Source: Luteolibacter sp. Y139 (GTDB lineage Bacteria; Verrucomicrobiota; Verrucomicrobiia; Verrucomicrobiales; Akkermansiaceae). From it: a stretch of 64,000 nucleotides of DNA. Both the position numbers and the translations under genes were made by a program. Position 1 is the first letter of the stretch, and every line of letters starts with the position of its first letter. The notes beneath the pieces were generated by a model. That model had not been told where the DNA came from, ran no database searches, and was given only the letters and a program-made list of their open reading frames with translations. The stretch is taken from NCBI RefSeq assembly GCF_038066715.1, contig NZ_JBBUKT010000006.1, forward strand, positions 62,001 to 126,000, read 5' to 3'. This document shows, one piece after another, positions 1 through 9,075 of the stretch.

Positions 1-254
1 GCATCCAAGTCTTGCTGGCTGAAAAGGGCGGCGGATTGAGGGCCCCATCCCTGGCCGGGACGGAGGGTGAGCAGGTTGCTGCCCACCTTCTCGATCTGTG
101 ACTTCACCGTTTGCGTGGCCCCGCGGCCAAGGGTGACGAGGGTAACCACAGCGGCGACTCCAATGACCACACCGATCACGGTGAGGAAGGCACGCATCAG
201 GTTGCGGCGGATCTCGCGCAACGCGATGATAAAGGCGTTCCAGAACATGCTCAT
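1..254 (-). CDS. MacB-type ABC transporter permease, N-terminal part only
   Basis: The complement of this stretch reads as the start of an ABC permease and runs off the left edge, so only about 84 residues are visible. They begin MSMFWNAFIIALREIRRNLM, followed by a hydrophobic segment (AFLTVIGVVIGVAAVVTLV) and then a soluble stretch with GSNLLTLRPGQ. This is the layout of the FtsX/MacB permease family: a cytoplasmic amphipathic start, TM1, then the periplasmic MacB_PCD domain. The start ATG shares one base with the TGA of the ATPase gene upstream (TGATG), so the two should be translationally coupled. It is the last visible gene of a tripartite efflux operon. It could instead serve lipoprotein export (LolCE-like), but the MacA and TolC-type partners favour MacB. 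Confidence 0.85.
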   Translation of the reverse strand, partial: MSMFWNAFIIALREIRRNLMRAFLTVIGVVIGVAAVVTLVTLGRGATQTVKSQIEKVGSNLLTLRPGQGWGPQSAALFSQQDLD

Positions 255-964
255 CATCGCGTTCTCGGGGTGCGGTTGGTGTTGATGTCGTCCGAGCCGA
301 TCAAGCCGTCGCGGACGTGAACGATTCGTTTTGCGTAGTGCGCCACTTCATCCTCGTGGGTGACCATGATGACGGTGATGCCCAAGTCGTCGTTGAGGCG
401 GCAAAGGAGCTCCATGACCTCGAGCGTGGTCTTCGAGTCCAGGTTGCCGGTTGGTTCGTCGGCGAAAAGCGTGCCGGGATTGGTCACGATTGCCCGGGCA
501 ATGGCGACGCGCTGCTGCTGGCCGCCGGAGAGTTCGGCGGGCGTATTGCGCTCCTTGTCCGGCAGGCCGACGCTGGCGAGGGCCTTGCGTGCCATCTCGT
601 GGCGTTGCTTGCGCGTGTAGCCGCGGTAGAGCAGGGGAAGCTCCACGTTCTCCAGCGCGGAGGTGCGGGCGAGCAGGTTGAAGCCTTGGAAGACGAAGCC
701 GAGCGCGGTGCGGCGCAGTAGCGAGCGCTGGTCCTTGTTGAGCGTCTCTACTCCCACACCTTCGAAGCGGTAGCTGCCGGTGCTCGGCGTATCGAGACAG
801 CCTAACAGATTCATCAGGGTCGATTTGCCCGAGCCGCTGGGTCCCATGACGGCCAGGAACTCGCCGCGGGCGATGTCCATGTCCACGCCGCGCAACGCCT
901 GGAACGCGGCATCGCCACGCCCGTAGGTTTTGGTCAGGCCGCGCAGTTCGATGAGGTTGCTCAT
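254..964 (-). CDS. MacB/LolD-type ABC transporter ATP-binding protein
   Basis: A 236-residue cytoplasmic ATPase that would power the adjacent permease. Walker A is GPSGSGKST at residues 41-49, the ABC signature is LSGGQQQRVA, and Walker B runs into LFADEPTGNLDS. The TGNLDS ending and the short length are typical of the MacB/LolD/FtsE group. The start overlaps the stop of the adaptor gene upstream (ATGA), and the stop overlaps the start of the permease. ATPase and permease are separate proteins here, unlike E. coli MacB, where they are fused. Identity as an MacAB-type exporter is inferred from the gene order. Confidence 0.92.
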   Translation of the reverse strand: MSNLIELRGLTKTYGRGDAAFQALRGVDMDIARGEFLAVMGPSGSGKSTLMNLLGCLDTPSTGSYRFEGVGVETLNKDQRSLLRRTALGFVFQGFNLLARTSALENVELPLLYRGYTRKQRHEMARKALASVGLPDKERNTPAELSGGQQQRVAIARAIVTNPGTLFADEPTGNLDSKTTLEVMELLCRLNDDLGITVIMVTHEDEVAHYAKRIVHVRDGLIGSDDINTNRTPRTR

Positions 965-2265
965 GACTTCATCGGAGGCTTGGCGCTGACGATGATGTCC
1001 GCGCCTTCGGAAAGTCCTTCGCCAGTGATCTCGGTGTCATTGCCATCGGTGAGCCCCGTCGTGACCTTGATCTCGAACGGCTCGCCACTCTTCAGCACCC
1101 AGACACTGGTGTCTTTCTTCTCCGGGCCGGTGGGAAGTCCGCCGTTGGCACCGCGGCCCCAGCGTCGTCCGCCCCCGGGCGAGAGCTGCTGGACGATGGT
1201 GCGGTCGCTTTCTTCCACCTTGCCGAGTTTCTTTGCCGCCACGGGATCGAAGCGGAGCGCTGAGTTTGAGACGGAGAAGATGTCCTGCTTCCGCTCGATG
1301 AAGATGTCGGCGGTCGCCGTCATGCCGGGGCGCAGGCTGAGGTCGTCATTATTCACCTCCAGCTCGGTGCTGTAGGTCACCACGTTGTTGGTGATGGTGG
1401 AGCCGTAGAAGACCTTCTTCACGGTCGCGTTGTAGACGCGTTTCGGCCATGCGGAGACTTTGAACTCAACGGCCTGGCCTTTTTCTACGCGGCCGATGTC
1501 GGACTCCGCGACTGCCACGACGAGTTCCATCTTCCGCAGGTCTTCCGCGATAGTGAAAAGCTCCGGTGCGGTGAAGGAGGCGGCGACGGTTTGGCCGACC
1601 TCCAGCTTGCGCAGCAGGATGGTGCCATTGACGGGCGAGCGGATCACGGCCTTTTCCAGGTCGCGCTCGTTCGACTTCACGTTTGCATCGGCCTCTGCCA
1701 CGGAGGCCTTCGAGCTTTCGAGATCTGCCTGGGCCCGCTCCATGGTGGCCACCGAGGTATCCATGTCTGCCTTCGATGGAGTCTGGCCGCCGCTTAGCTT
1801 GTGCAGTTCTAACAACCGGCCGTGTGATGCCTCGCTTTCGCGCAAGGTCGCCTCGGCCTGATTGACGCGGGCCTTGGCGGAAAGCAGGGCGGCGCGGGTG
1901 CGTTCGGTCTGCTGGGTCAGCTTGATGGTGTCGAGCTTCGCGAGCTGCTGGCCCTTGGTCACGGTGTCATTGGTATCGACGAAAACCTCGGCGACGGTGC
2001 CGGACAATTCGCTACCGACGATGACCTGATTGGTCGGAGCCAAGGTGCCGGTGGCGGTGATCTCGATGGAGATTTCGCCGCGCTCCAAGGGCTTGGTCAC
2101 GTATTCGGGGCCGGTCTCGGCCTTGCTGTTCTTCTTGTAGTAGTAATAGCCGCCGCCACCCAGTGCGGCAACGATCAGGGTAATGATGATCCACTTGCGG
2201 ATCGGCCGGGATTTGCCCTGCTCCAGCACGGTAGCGAGGTCTTGCGATGAATCGGATGGCTTCAT
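961..2265 (-). CDS. MacA-like periplasmic adaptor (HlyD/RND-MFP family)
   Basis: A 434-residue membrane-fusion protein. It has a short cytoplasmic start, one TM segment around residues 24-42 (IIITLIVAALGGGGYYYY), and the usual adaptor order: a biotinyl-lipoyl half (TGTLAPTNQVIVGSELSGTV), a long alpha-helical hairpin rich in Ala, Glu and Gln (about residues 115-205), the second lipoyl half (VIRSPVNGTILLRK), then beta-barrel and membrane-proximal domains. A Gly/Arg-rich insert (PGGGRRWGRGANGG) lies near residue 370. It would link the inner-membrane ABC pair to the outer-membrane channel gene 15 bp upstream. The substrate (macrolide, peptide, lipid or siderophore) cannot be read from the sequence. 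Confidence 0.92.
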   Translation of the reverse strand: MKPSDSSQDLATVLEQGKSRPIRKWIIITLIVAALGGGGYYYYKKNSKAETGPEYVTKPLERGEISIEITATGTLAPTNQVIVGSELSGTVAEVFVDTNDTVTKGQQLAKLDTIKLTQQTERTRAALLSAKARVNQAEATLRESEASHGRLLELHKLSGGQTPSKADMDTSVATMERAQADLESSKASVAEADANVKSNERDLEKAVIRSPVNGTILLRKLEVGQTVAASFTAPELFTIAEDLRKMELVVAVAESDIGRVEKGQAVEFKVSAWPKRVYNATVKKVFYGSTITNNVVTYSTELEVNNDDLSLRPGMTATADIFIERKQDIFSVSNSALRFDPVAAKKLGKVEESDRTIVQQLSPGGGRRWGRGANGGLPTGPEKKDTSVWVLKSGEPFEIKVTTGLTDGNDTEITGEGLSEGADIIVSAKPPMKS

Positions 2266-2280
2266 GAAGAAATGGGTGAT

Positions 2281-3675
2281 TCAGGAACCGGAGGACCAAC
2301 CGCCGCCGAGTGCCTTGTAGAGTTGAATATGCGCGGCGGCGCGGTCGGCTTTCACCGCAGCCACAGTTTCCTCGAGGGCGAGGTCATTGCGCTGGGTATC
2401 GAGCACGGTGGTGATGTCGATGATCCCGGAGCGATACTTCTGGCTCGCCATCGTGGAGGCTTGCTTCGCGGCGGCGGCAGCTTTCTCAAGGGTGGCGAGG
2501 CGTTCCTCCGTGCGGCGGCAGGCAATGAGAGCGTCTTCCACTTCGGAGAGCGCGGTGAGGACGGTGGATTGGTAGGAAAGGAGTGCCTGTTCCTCAACGG
2601 CGCCCTGCGCGACGATATTCGCGCGGATGCGGCCGGCGTCAAAGATGGGGCCGGAGATCCCAGCGACGATGCCGGTGGCGGTCGTGGCGGGATTGAAGAG
2701 CTTGTTGCTGGTCAGGGAGTCGATGCCGAGGGAGCCGGACAGGCGCAGGCTTGGCAGTTTCTCGGCCTCGGCCACCTTGGTGCGAGCCACGGCGGCGACC
2801 CATTGGTAGCCGGCACCGCGGACATCGGGACGTTGGCGGATGGTGTCGGCGGGAATGCCGACCGCGAGACGACGGGCAGGCGAGGGGATGCCGCCGGAGC
2901 CGGTGGAAATGCCGCCGGGGGCGCGTCCGCAGAGAAGGGCAAGGCGGTTCTTGGTTTGCGCGATGTTTTGCTCTTGGGAAGAGATCTGCGAGCGGGCGGT
3001 CTCGAGGCTCGACTCTGCCTGGCGCAATTCGAGCTGATCGATCTCGCCGGCCTGAGCACGCCATGAGGCGAGCTGGGTGGTTTCCTCGCGGGTCGTGAGG
3101 CTGCGCTTCACGATGGCGAGACGGTCTTCAGCGGAACGAAGGTCGAGGTAGGCGAGCGCTACCTCCGATGCGAGCGAGGCCTGAGCCGAATGAAGGTTCT
3201 CCTTCGCGGCTTCCACCTCAGCAGAGGAGGCGAGCACGGCCTGACGATTCTTTCCAAAGAAATCGAGTTCCCACGAGGCGCTGAGGCCCGCGGAGTAAGA
3301 TGTGCTGGAGCGGTCCTTTCCGTCATCGATCCAGGTCTTTCCAGAACTACGGGAGCCATCGTAGTCCACGGACGGAAATAGCGAGGCGCGTTGGGCGTCG
3401 CGTTGCGCCTGTGCTTGGCGGACGCGGGCGATGGCGGAGGCGAGGTCGCGGTTTCCCGCAAGTGCCTCACGGATCAGCTTGGTCATTTGTGGATCGCCGA
3501 AGGATGACCACCAGCTCGACAAATCGCGCTCGGGCGAGGCACTGGGGAAGCCGGCCGCATTCCGCCAGGAAACCGGCAGGACGACGTCCGGACCCTGGGC
3601 AGGTGTCACGCGGCATCCCGGCAGCACGACGAGCAAGGTCGCGGTGCAAACGGCGAGGCGAACGGGGAAAGTCAT
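2281..3675 (-). CDS. TolC/NodT-family outer-membrane efflux lipoprotein
   Basis: A 464-residue outer-membrane channel. The signal peptide ends in a lipobox (VVLPGC, Cys21), as in NodT/CusC-type channels, which are acylated unlike TolC itself. Two OEP repeats follow, rich in long helices with Ala, Gln, Ser and Arg (for example LASAIARVRQAQAQRDAQRA, and a C-terminal copy ALIACRRTEERLATLEKAAA). The motif GIPADTIRQRPDVRGA, typical of the NodT family, lies near the middle. It is the first gene of the four-gene efflux operon, with its start 63 bp downstream of the GH31 stop. That gap could hold a separate promoter, but none is obvious. Confidence 0.92.
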   Translation of the reverse strand: MTFPVRLAVCTATLLVVLPGCRVTPAQGPDVVLPVSWRNAAGFPSASPERDLSSWWSSFGDPQMTKLIREALAGNRDLASAIARVRQAQAQRDAQRASLFPSVDYDGSRSSGKTWIDDGKDRSSTSYSAGLSASWELDFFGKNRQAVLASSAEVEAAKENLHSAQASLASEVALAYLDLRSAEDRLAIVKRSLTTREETTQLASWRAQAGEIDQLELRQAESSLETARSQISSQEQNIAQTKNRLALLCGRAPGGISTGSGGIPSPARRLAVGIPADTIRQRPDVRGAGYQWVAAVARTKVAEAEKLPSLRLSGSLGIDSLTSNKLFNPATTATGIVAGISGPIFDAGRIRANIVAQGAVEEQALLSYQSTVLTALSEVEDALIACRRTEERLATLEKAAAAAKQASTMASQKYRSGIIDITTVLDTQRNDLALEETVAAVKADRAAAHIQLYKALGGGWSSGS

Positions 3676-3738
3676 GCGCCCACCGTGGCAGGCCGAACCT
3701 TTAGGGATCGTGAAGGCGCTCGTTTCCCGGGCGGAAAA

Positions 3739-6003
3739 TCACTTGAAATCGACCGTCATTGCTTCGCCACGGTAATCCACTGCCGTTTCTTTCACGCCGG
3801 GGATCAATAAAATGCGGAGCTTTTGCGGGTGCTTGAGGAGGTGCTGGGCGGAGACTTGAGGCTCGATGGTGAGCTTTCCCGCTTGGTCGTCCCACTTGAA
3901 GGAGGTCACCGCGGAATCGCCCTTGAGGTAACCATTGCTGGACCCATCGTCGTGGTAGATCTGCGCGGTGCCATCTGCCCCGCGGTAGATGCGAATCGTC
4001 AGCGGCTCTTTTACTTCTTCGCCGGTATATTGCCGGATGGGATCAAGCGGCAGGATGGTTCCGGCCCTGACGAAGATCGGCATGGTCGCGAGATCGACGG
4101 GGCGGCGGATGGTGCTGCCACCTTCGTGGGCGTCGCCGGACCAAAAATCATACCACTGGCCTGCCGGGAGGTAGGTTTCGCGACTGGTGGCGCCCTTCTC
4201 GAAAACCGGGGCAATGAGCAGATCGCGGCCCCATAGGTATTCATTGCCGATCCCGCGGGCCTTCGCGTCGTCGGGGTAGTGCAGCCACAAGGCACGCATG
4301 AAGGGCAAGCCGGTCTCACGGGCTTGCGATGCCAACGTGTAGTTGTAGGTGAGCAGTTGGTAACGAAGCTCGGCGTATTTCCTGGCGATCGGTTCGATGG
4401 CAGGATTGTTCAGCTCGGAAAGCGACGGAGGCTCCTTGTCCTCCACGGGCCCGAGCGAATCGAGTCCCCATCCCCACGGCAGCCGTGTCCACCAAGTCCG
4501 GCCGTGGGCGCGGAAGGATGGAGTAAAGGCGGCAAATTGAAACCAGCGTGCGTAGAGTTCGCCGGTCAACTCAGGGGTGGAAAGGAAACCGGCAATGTCC
4601 GAGCCCCAGTAGGGCGAGAGGCTGAGCGAATGATTGATGCCGACTGCGATCTGGGCTTCGAGGGTCTTCCACGTCGATTGGGTGTCGCCCGACCACACCC
4701 AGCCGCCCCAGCGCGCTATGCCGAGGTAGCCATTGCGGTGTAGGCTCCACGGACGGCGGTCGGGTTGCGTGGAGATCGGGCCATCGTAGTAGAGCTGATG
4801 GCGCTTGAGCCGTTCATTGAGGTCGAACCAATCGCCCTCGTCCGGCCACCAGCCGTCGACGCCAGCTTTCACGAGACCTTCGTGTTCCTTCCAGTAGCTG
4901 CCGAGGAGGGCATCGTCTAACAGCGGAATCTTGTCGCGATCCCACGGCACCATGTGGAGGACGACCTTTGCGTTGCGCTGGTGCACATCGGCGATGAAGG
5001 CGGCGGGGTCGCGCTTGAAGACCTCGGGGTTGAACTCGAAGGACGGTTGCTTCTTGTTCCAGCCGCGCGGGGTGAAGCCGGTGCCGAGGTAGATCACGGC
5101 ATCGAGCGGGATGTGCTTCTCGCGGAAGGTATCGACGATCTTCAGCATCTGGGCGTCGTCTTCGAGCGTGCGGTGGGATTGCATGTAACCGAGCGCCCAC
5201 TTCGGAGGCATGACCGCACGACCGGTCAGCGCGGCGAGATTGTTCATGAAGGCGGCGGGCTCGCGGGCGTCGAAGACGAAGACATCGAGCAATCCGGGAA
5301 CGAAGGTCTCCATGGGAGGGATGCCCTTGCCGAGTTGCTTGCCTTGATTGCCGAAGGTCTGGCGCATGGCCTTGGGATCCTTCGCTTCGATTGGGATGAA
5401 CTTGCCGGTGTCAGGCTTCGAGAGATCGATCTTTCCCCACGGCGTTGCGAACCAGAGTCCCCAGCCGCGCGTGCCGGCGAGCAGGGCGACGGGATTGCGC
5501 GAGCCGTAGGCATCGGATTGCCAGTGCGGCTCCATGGTATCGAGGCGTCCGCGGCGATCGAACTGCACGGGATCGGTGCGCCAGTTCTTGCCCGGCATCG
5601 GTCCGCCTTCGCCGAGGCCGAGCACCGGCTGGTCATCGAGAGGGAAGTCGATGGAGCCATCGGCTTGGAATGCCAGCTCCTGGATCAGGGTGCCGTTCGC
5701 GGAGGACACGCGGACGGTGAGGGGATCGGGCTTTACTGAAACCTTGAGGGTGCCGGCGGTGATTTCCTTTGCTTCCGTGATTTCCTGCAAGCGGAGCAGC
5801 GGGACGTCCGTGCGATCTAACAAGGCCGGATTCGGCGGCAGCTCTGCGGTGAAATCGAGTGGCTTCAGCGTGACGCGCAGTGCGCCTTCACCCACCACAC
5901 GGATGCTTAGCTCGGCGGGTTTTCCCGCGGTGACGAGAGGGGCTGCGTGAAGGGCGTTCGCGAGAGCGGCAAAGGCTGCCATCCGGCACAGGGCGGATTT
6001 CAT
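3739..6003 (-). CDS. GH31 family alpha-glucosidase/alpha-xylosidase-like enzyme, secreted
   Basis: A 754-residue glycoside hydrolase. I chose the ATG that gives a signal peptide (MKSALCRMAAFAALANALHA); an ATG 11 codons upstream is also in frame. The barrel carries the GH31 nucleophile motif DGWWPDEGDW with Asp388, and a WSGDTQS motif with Asp440 as the likely acid/base. SPYWGSDIAGF and WFQFAAFTPSFRAHG are also typical of the family. GH31 enzymes are retaining hydrolases that release alpha-linked glucose or xylose; the exact substrate is open. The C-terminal part has the usual beta domains (PIFVRAGTILPL). It faces the GH89 gene across a 218-bp divergent region and lies upstream of the efflux operon. 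Confidence 0.92.
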   Translation of the reverse strand: MKSALCRMAAFAALANALHAAPLVTAGKPAELSIRVVGEGALRVTLKPLDFTAELPPNPALLDRTDVPLLRLQEITEAKEITAGTLKVSVKPDPLTVRVSSANGTLIQELAFQADGSIDFPLDDQPVLGLGEGGPMPGKNWRTDPVQFDRRGRLDTMEPHWQSDAYGSRNPVALLAGTRGWGLWFATPWGKIDLSKPDTGKFIPIEAKDPKAMRQTFGNQGKQLGKGIPPMETFVPGLLDVFVFDAREPAAFMNNLAALTGRAVMPPKWALGYMQSHRTLEDDAQMLKIVDTFREKHIPLDAVIYLGTGFTPRGWNKKQPSFEFNPEVFKRDPAAFIADVHQRNAKVVLHMVPWDRDKIPLLDDALLGSYWKEHEGLVKAGVDGWWPDEGDWFDLNERLKRHQLYYDGPISTQPDRRPWSLHRNGYLGIARWGGWVWSGDTQSTWKTLEAQIAVGINHSLSLSPYWGSDIAGFLSTPELTGELYARWFQFAAFTPSFRAHGRTWWTRLPWGWGLDSLGPVEDKEPPSLSELNNPAIEPIARKYAELRYQLLTYNYTLASQARETGLPFMRALWLHYPDDAKARGIGNEYLWGRDLLIAPVFEKGATSRETYLPAGQWYDFWSGDAHEGGSTIRRPVDLATMPIFVRAGTILPLDPIRQYTGEEVKEPLTIRIYRGADGTAQIYHDDGSSNGYLKGDSAVTSFKWDDQAGKLTIEPQVSAQHLLKHPQKLRILLIPGVKETAVDYRGEAMTVDFK

Positions 6004-6221
6004 AGGGTGTTCCAATTCTTCATGCGACGCCTTCACCGGGAAACAAAAAGCCGACCCGGTCGGAGATGCTGACGCATTTAACCCATTGATGCGGAGACAT
6101 CCGACATTCCGGGTATCTTTTCACCGCGGAAAAATCCGAGTAAAGTTGGTCCGGTTTCGCGGTCTTCCGGAATGCAAGGGTCCGGAATCGCCTGATGGCT
6201 GCCGGGTCTTCTCGTTCCTTC
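6004..6221. promoter_or_regulatory. Divergent intergenic region between GH31 and GH89 genes
   Basis: This 218-bp gap separates two outward-facing exported glycosidase genes, so it must hold promoters for both unless they are read from a distance. No clear -35/-10 pair or palindrome was recognised. Neither start is preceded by a Shine-Dalgarno sequence. Confidence 0.4.
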
Positions 6222-8456
6222 ATGAAATCCGTTTTGAGATGTGCTGTCGCCCTTTTGGGCCTCTTGATCGCTGCGGCGGGCGCGGCGACGGTGGCTGACC
6301 CGTCTGCGGCGGCCCTTATCCAGAGGTTGATTCCCGCCAAGGCGTCCAACTTTGTCTGCGAGCTGATCCCGCCGGACGGAAGCCGCGACGTCTTCGAGAT
6401 CGAATCACGCGACGGCAAGATCGTGCTGCGCGGAAACAACGGCGTGAGCATCGGGTCCGCGTTGAATTGGTATCTGAAGTACTATTGCCACTGCGAGGTC
6501 TCCTGGTGTGGGGATCAACTTGCGCTGCCGGATCCCTTGCCGATCCTGAAGGAGAAGGTTCGCAAGGACTCGCCGCATCAGTATCGCTATGCCTTCAACT
6601 ACTGCACATATGGCTACATGATGGCGTTTTGGGATTGGGCGCGGTGGGAGCGGGAGATCGACCTGATGGCGCTGCATGGGATCAATACGCCGCTGATGGC
6701 CACGGGCGCGGAGGTGATCTACCGGAATGTCTATCGCGGCCTCGGGCTTTCCGAGAAGGACATCGAGTCGTTCATCGCCGGTCCGCCGTTCCTGCCGTGG
6801 TTCCTGATGGGAAACATCGATGGCTGGGGCGGGCCGAATCCGCGGGCTTGGTATGACCGGCAGGAAGCCCTTCAGAAACGGATCATGGCCCGCGCGATGG
6901 AGCTCGGGATGAAGCCGGTGCTGCCGGCCTTCGGCGGGCACGTGCCGGCGGCGCTGAAGCAGAAGTTTCCGGAAGCCAAGATCGCGAAGCTCAAAAATTG
7001 GGGAGGCTTTCCCGGTGTGAATGTGCTGGATCCGACGGACCCGCTGTTTCGCAAGATCGGGGCGCGCTTTGTCAGCGAGGCGGGCAAGCTATATGGCACC
7101 GCGCACTTGTACTCCGCCGATACCTTCAACGAGGTCGATCCGCCGACCGACGATCCGGCGTATCTCCGCGAAATGACCCGCCAGGTCTATCAGTCGATGG
7201 CGGATGCTGACCCACAGGCGGTGTGGTTCATGCAGGGCTGGCTGTTCGTTCACAGTAAGTTCTGGAGCCAGCCACGGGTCGAGGCATTGCTGTCCGGAGC
7301 GACGGAGCGGCAGATGGTGGTGCTGGACTTGTTCGCGGATGGCAAGCCGCAGTGGCTGCGCACCGGGGCGTATTCCGGCAAGCCGTGGCTGTGGTGCATC
7401 ATCAACAACTGGGGCGGCAAGCAGGGGATGTATGGGCGGCTGACGAAGGTGGGGGTCGAGATGCCGAAATTGCTCGGGAGCTCAGAGGCGGGGAGGCTTT
7501 CGGGCATCGGCACGCTGAACGAGGGTGGGGAAAACAATCCGATCGTTTACGAGCAGCTTTATGAGATGGCGTGGCACGACAAGCCGATGGATGTGGCGGC
7601 GTGGGTGGAGGACTTCGTGTGGGCGCGCTACGGCAGCCGGAACGAGAATGCGCTGAAGGCGTGGCAGATCCTGAGCAGCACGCTCTATGAATGCGGCGAC
7701 CTGCGTCATGGGCCGCAGGGCAATTTCCTCGCGATGCCGCCATCCTTGGGGAAGGACGGCGGTGGTTTTGCGCGGGGTGCGATCTTCTATGATTCCTCGA
7801 AGGTTCGGGAAGCGTTCCGTCTGCTGCTGGATGCTTCCGCTGAATTGGGGAGCCGCGATACCTACCGGTACGATTTGGTGGATGTGGGGCGTCAGGTCAT
7901 GTCGGACATCGCCCAGCAGAAACTACACGCTGAGTTACGGGAGGCTTTCGCCGCGAAGGATGCTGCCCGTTTCAAAGCAGGGTCGGATGCCTACTGCGAG
8001 GCGATCATGGACTGCGATCGCTTGCTGAGCTCGCACGCGATGTTCCAGTTCGGTCGTTACCTCAAATACCCACTCGCCGCGGATGCCACCGCGGAGCGGA
8101 GGGGCCAATGGGAAGGCAATGCCCGCCGGCTCATCACGCTGTGGGGAGATCGTGGCAATGGTTTGTTCGGCTATGCCCAGCGCCAATACGGCGGGCTGAT
8201 GGGCGACTACAACCTGGGCAGTTGGAAGCTCTACCTGGATGCCGCGGCTAAATCGCTGCGAGGGGGCGAGAAGTTCTCCGGGGACTCGCTGGTGCGCGAT
8301 TTCACCGAAAAGTGGATCTCCTCGCGGAAGCCGTATCCGGCCGAGGCCGAGGGTGACTCCATCGCCATCAGCCGGATGATTTGGGAGAAATATGCTGCCC
8401 ATGCGCCCAAGGTGGACCGCCCGGGGGCTCCGCTCGACATCCACGACAAGGAATGA
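6222..8456 (+). CDS. GH89 alpha-N-acetylglucosaminidase (NAGLU-like), secreted
   Basis: A 744-residue enzyme starting at the ATG of MKSVLRCAVALLGLLIAAAG, a clear signal peptide; an in-frame ATG 9 codons earlier is less likely. Domain order follows NAGLU: an N-terminal domain (NNGVSIGSALNWYLKYYCHC), a TIM barrel (RYAFNYCTYGYMMAFWDW), and an all-alpha C-terminal domain. The likely acid/base is Glu304 in DTFNEVDPP and the likely nucleophile Glu434 in LNEGGENNP. Their spacing of 130 residues equals what I recall for human NAGLU (Glu316/Glu446). The family hydrolyses terminal alpha-linked GlcNAc, found in mucin O-glycans and heparan sulfate. Two regulatory genes follow directly downstream. Confidence 0.93.
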   Translation: MKSVLRCAVALLGLLIAAAGAATVADPSAAALIQRLIPAKASNFVCELIPPDGSRDVFEIESRDGKIVLRGNNGVSIGSALNWYLKYYCHCEVSWCGDQLALPDPLPILKEKVRKDSPHQYRYAFNYCTYGYMMAFWDWARWEREIDLMALHGINTPLMATGAEVIYRNVYRGLGLSEKDIESFIAGPPFLPWFLMGNIDGWGGPNPRAWYDRQEALQKRIMARAMELGMKPVLPAFGGHVPAALKQKFPEAKIAKLKNWGGFPGVNVLDPTDPLFRKIGARFVSEAGKLYGTAHLYSADTFNEVDPPTDDPAYLREMTRQVYQSMADADPQAVWFMQGWLFVHSKFWSQPRVEALLSGATERQMVVLDLFADGKPQWLRTGAYSGKPWLWCIINNWGGKQGMYGRLTKVGVEMPKLLGSSEAGRLSGIGTLNEGGENNPIVYEQLYEMAWHDKPMDVAAWVEDFVWARYGSRNENALKAWQILSSTLYECGDLRHGPQGNFLAMPPSLGKDGGGFARGAIFYDSSKVREAFRLLLDASAELGSRDTYRYDLVDVGRQVMSDIAQQKLHAELREAFAAKDAARFKAGSDAYCEAIMDCDRLLSSHAMFQFGRYLKYPLAADATAERRGQWEGNARRLITLWGDRGNGLFGYAQRQYGGLMGDYNLGSWKLYLDAAAKSLRGGEKFSGDSLVRDFTEKWISSRKPYPAEAEGDSIAISRMIWEKYAAHAPKVDRPGAPLDIHDKE

Positions 8457-8520
8457 CCCGCAAACCTGGCTTGCGATTTTTCGTGGTCAGCTTTTCGGTG
8501 GATCGGGAATAGGAATAGCG

Positions 8521-9075
8521 ATGAGCACCCGGCCCGAGTTTGATCCCGGATTCACCGAAGAGAATGACGCCACCGTGGGCGCTCTGATCGAGGAAGTGCG
8601 GCCTGCGCTCAGGGGGTATGTGCTTTCGCTCCTGCCGGACCGGGACTCCTGCGATGACGTGGTGCAGGAGACCTGCCTTTTCCTCTGGGACCGGCGGGGT
8701 GAATTTGAGGCGGGCAGCAACTTCAAGGCCTGGGCTTTCAAGGCCGCATGGTTCAAGGTGCTCACCCACCGGCGGGAAATGCAGCGCCGGAAGCTGGTGA
8801 GCTTTTCCGAGGATGTGCTCGAGCGGATTTCCAGAGCGGCCGAGAATTTTTCCGAGGACGTGGACCACCGGCTCGCGGCCCTTCGCGAGTGCGTGGCCGA
8901 ATTGCCGGGCGAGAGCAAGCGGCTCCTGCAATTGAAGTACCTGGATCGCCTGTCCCTTACCGCTCACGCCAAGAACCTGGGTGTGAAGCCAAACCAGATT
9001 CAGAAGAACCTGTCGCGGATCCGGCTCGCGCTCCGCCACTGCATCGAAACCCGAATTTCTTTCCGTCATGAGTAG
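8521..9075 (+). CDS. ECF-type RNA polymerase sigma factor (Rhodopirellula/Verrucomicrobium type)
   Basis: A 184-residue sigma-70 family protein with only regions 2 and 4. Region 2 spans about residues 25-95 (RGYVLSLLPDRDSCDDVVQE, then FKAWAFKAAWFKV). Region 4 spans about 120-172 (LPGESKRLLQLKYLDRLS, then a helix-turn-helix ending KNLSRIRLALRHCIE). The pattern matches what I know as the gvs1 sigma subfamily (TIGR02989). Region 1.1/3 and a C-terminal extension are absent. The stop overlaps the start of the FecR gene by 8 bases, so the pair is made together. A purine stretch (aataggaatag) before the ATG can act as a ribosome site. Confidence 0.93.
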   Translation: MSTRPEFDPGFTEENDATVGALIEEVRPALRGYVLSLLPDRDSCDDVVQETCLFLWDRRGEFEAGSNFKAWAFKAAWFKVLTHRREMQRRKLVSFSEDVLERISRAAENFSEDVDHRLAALRECVAELPGESKRLLQLKYLDRLSLTAHAKNLGVKPNQIQKNLSRIRLALRHCIETRISFRHE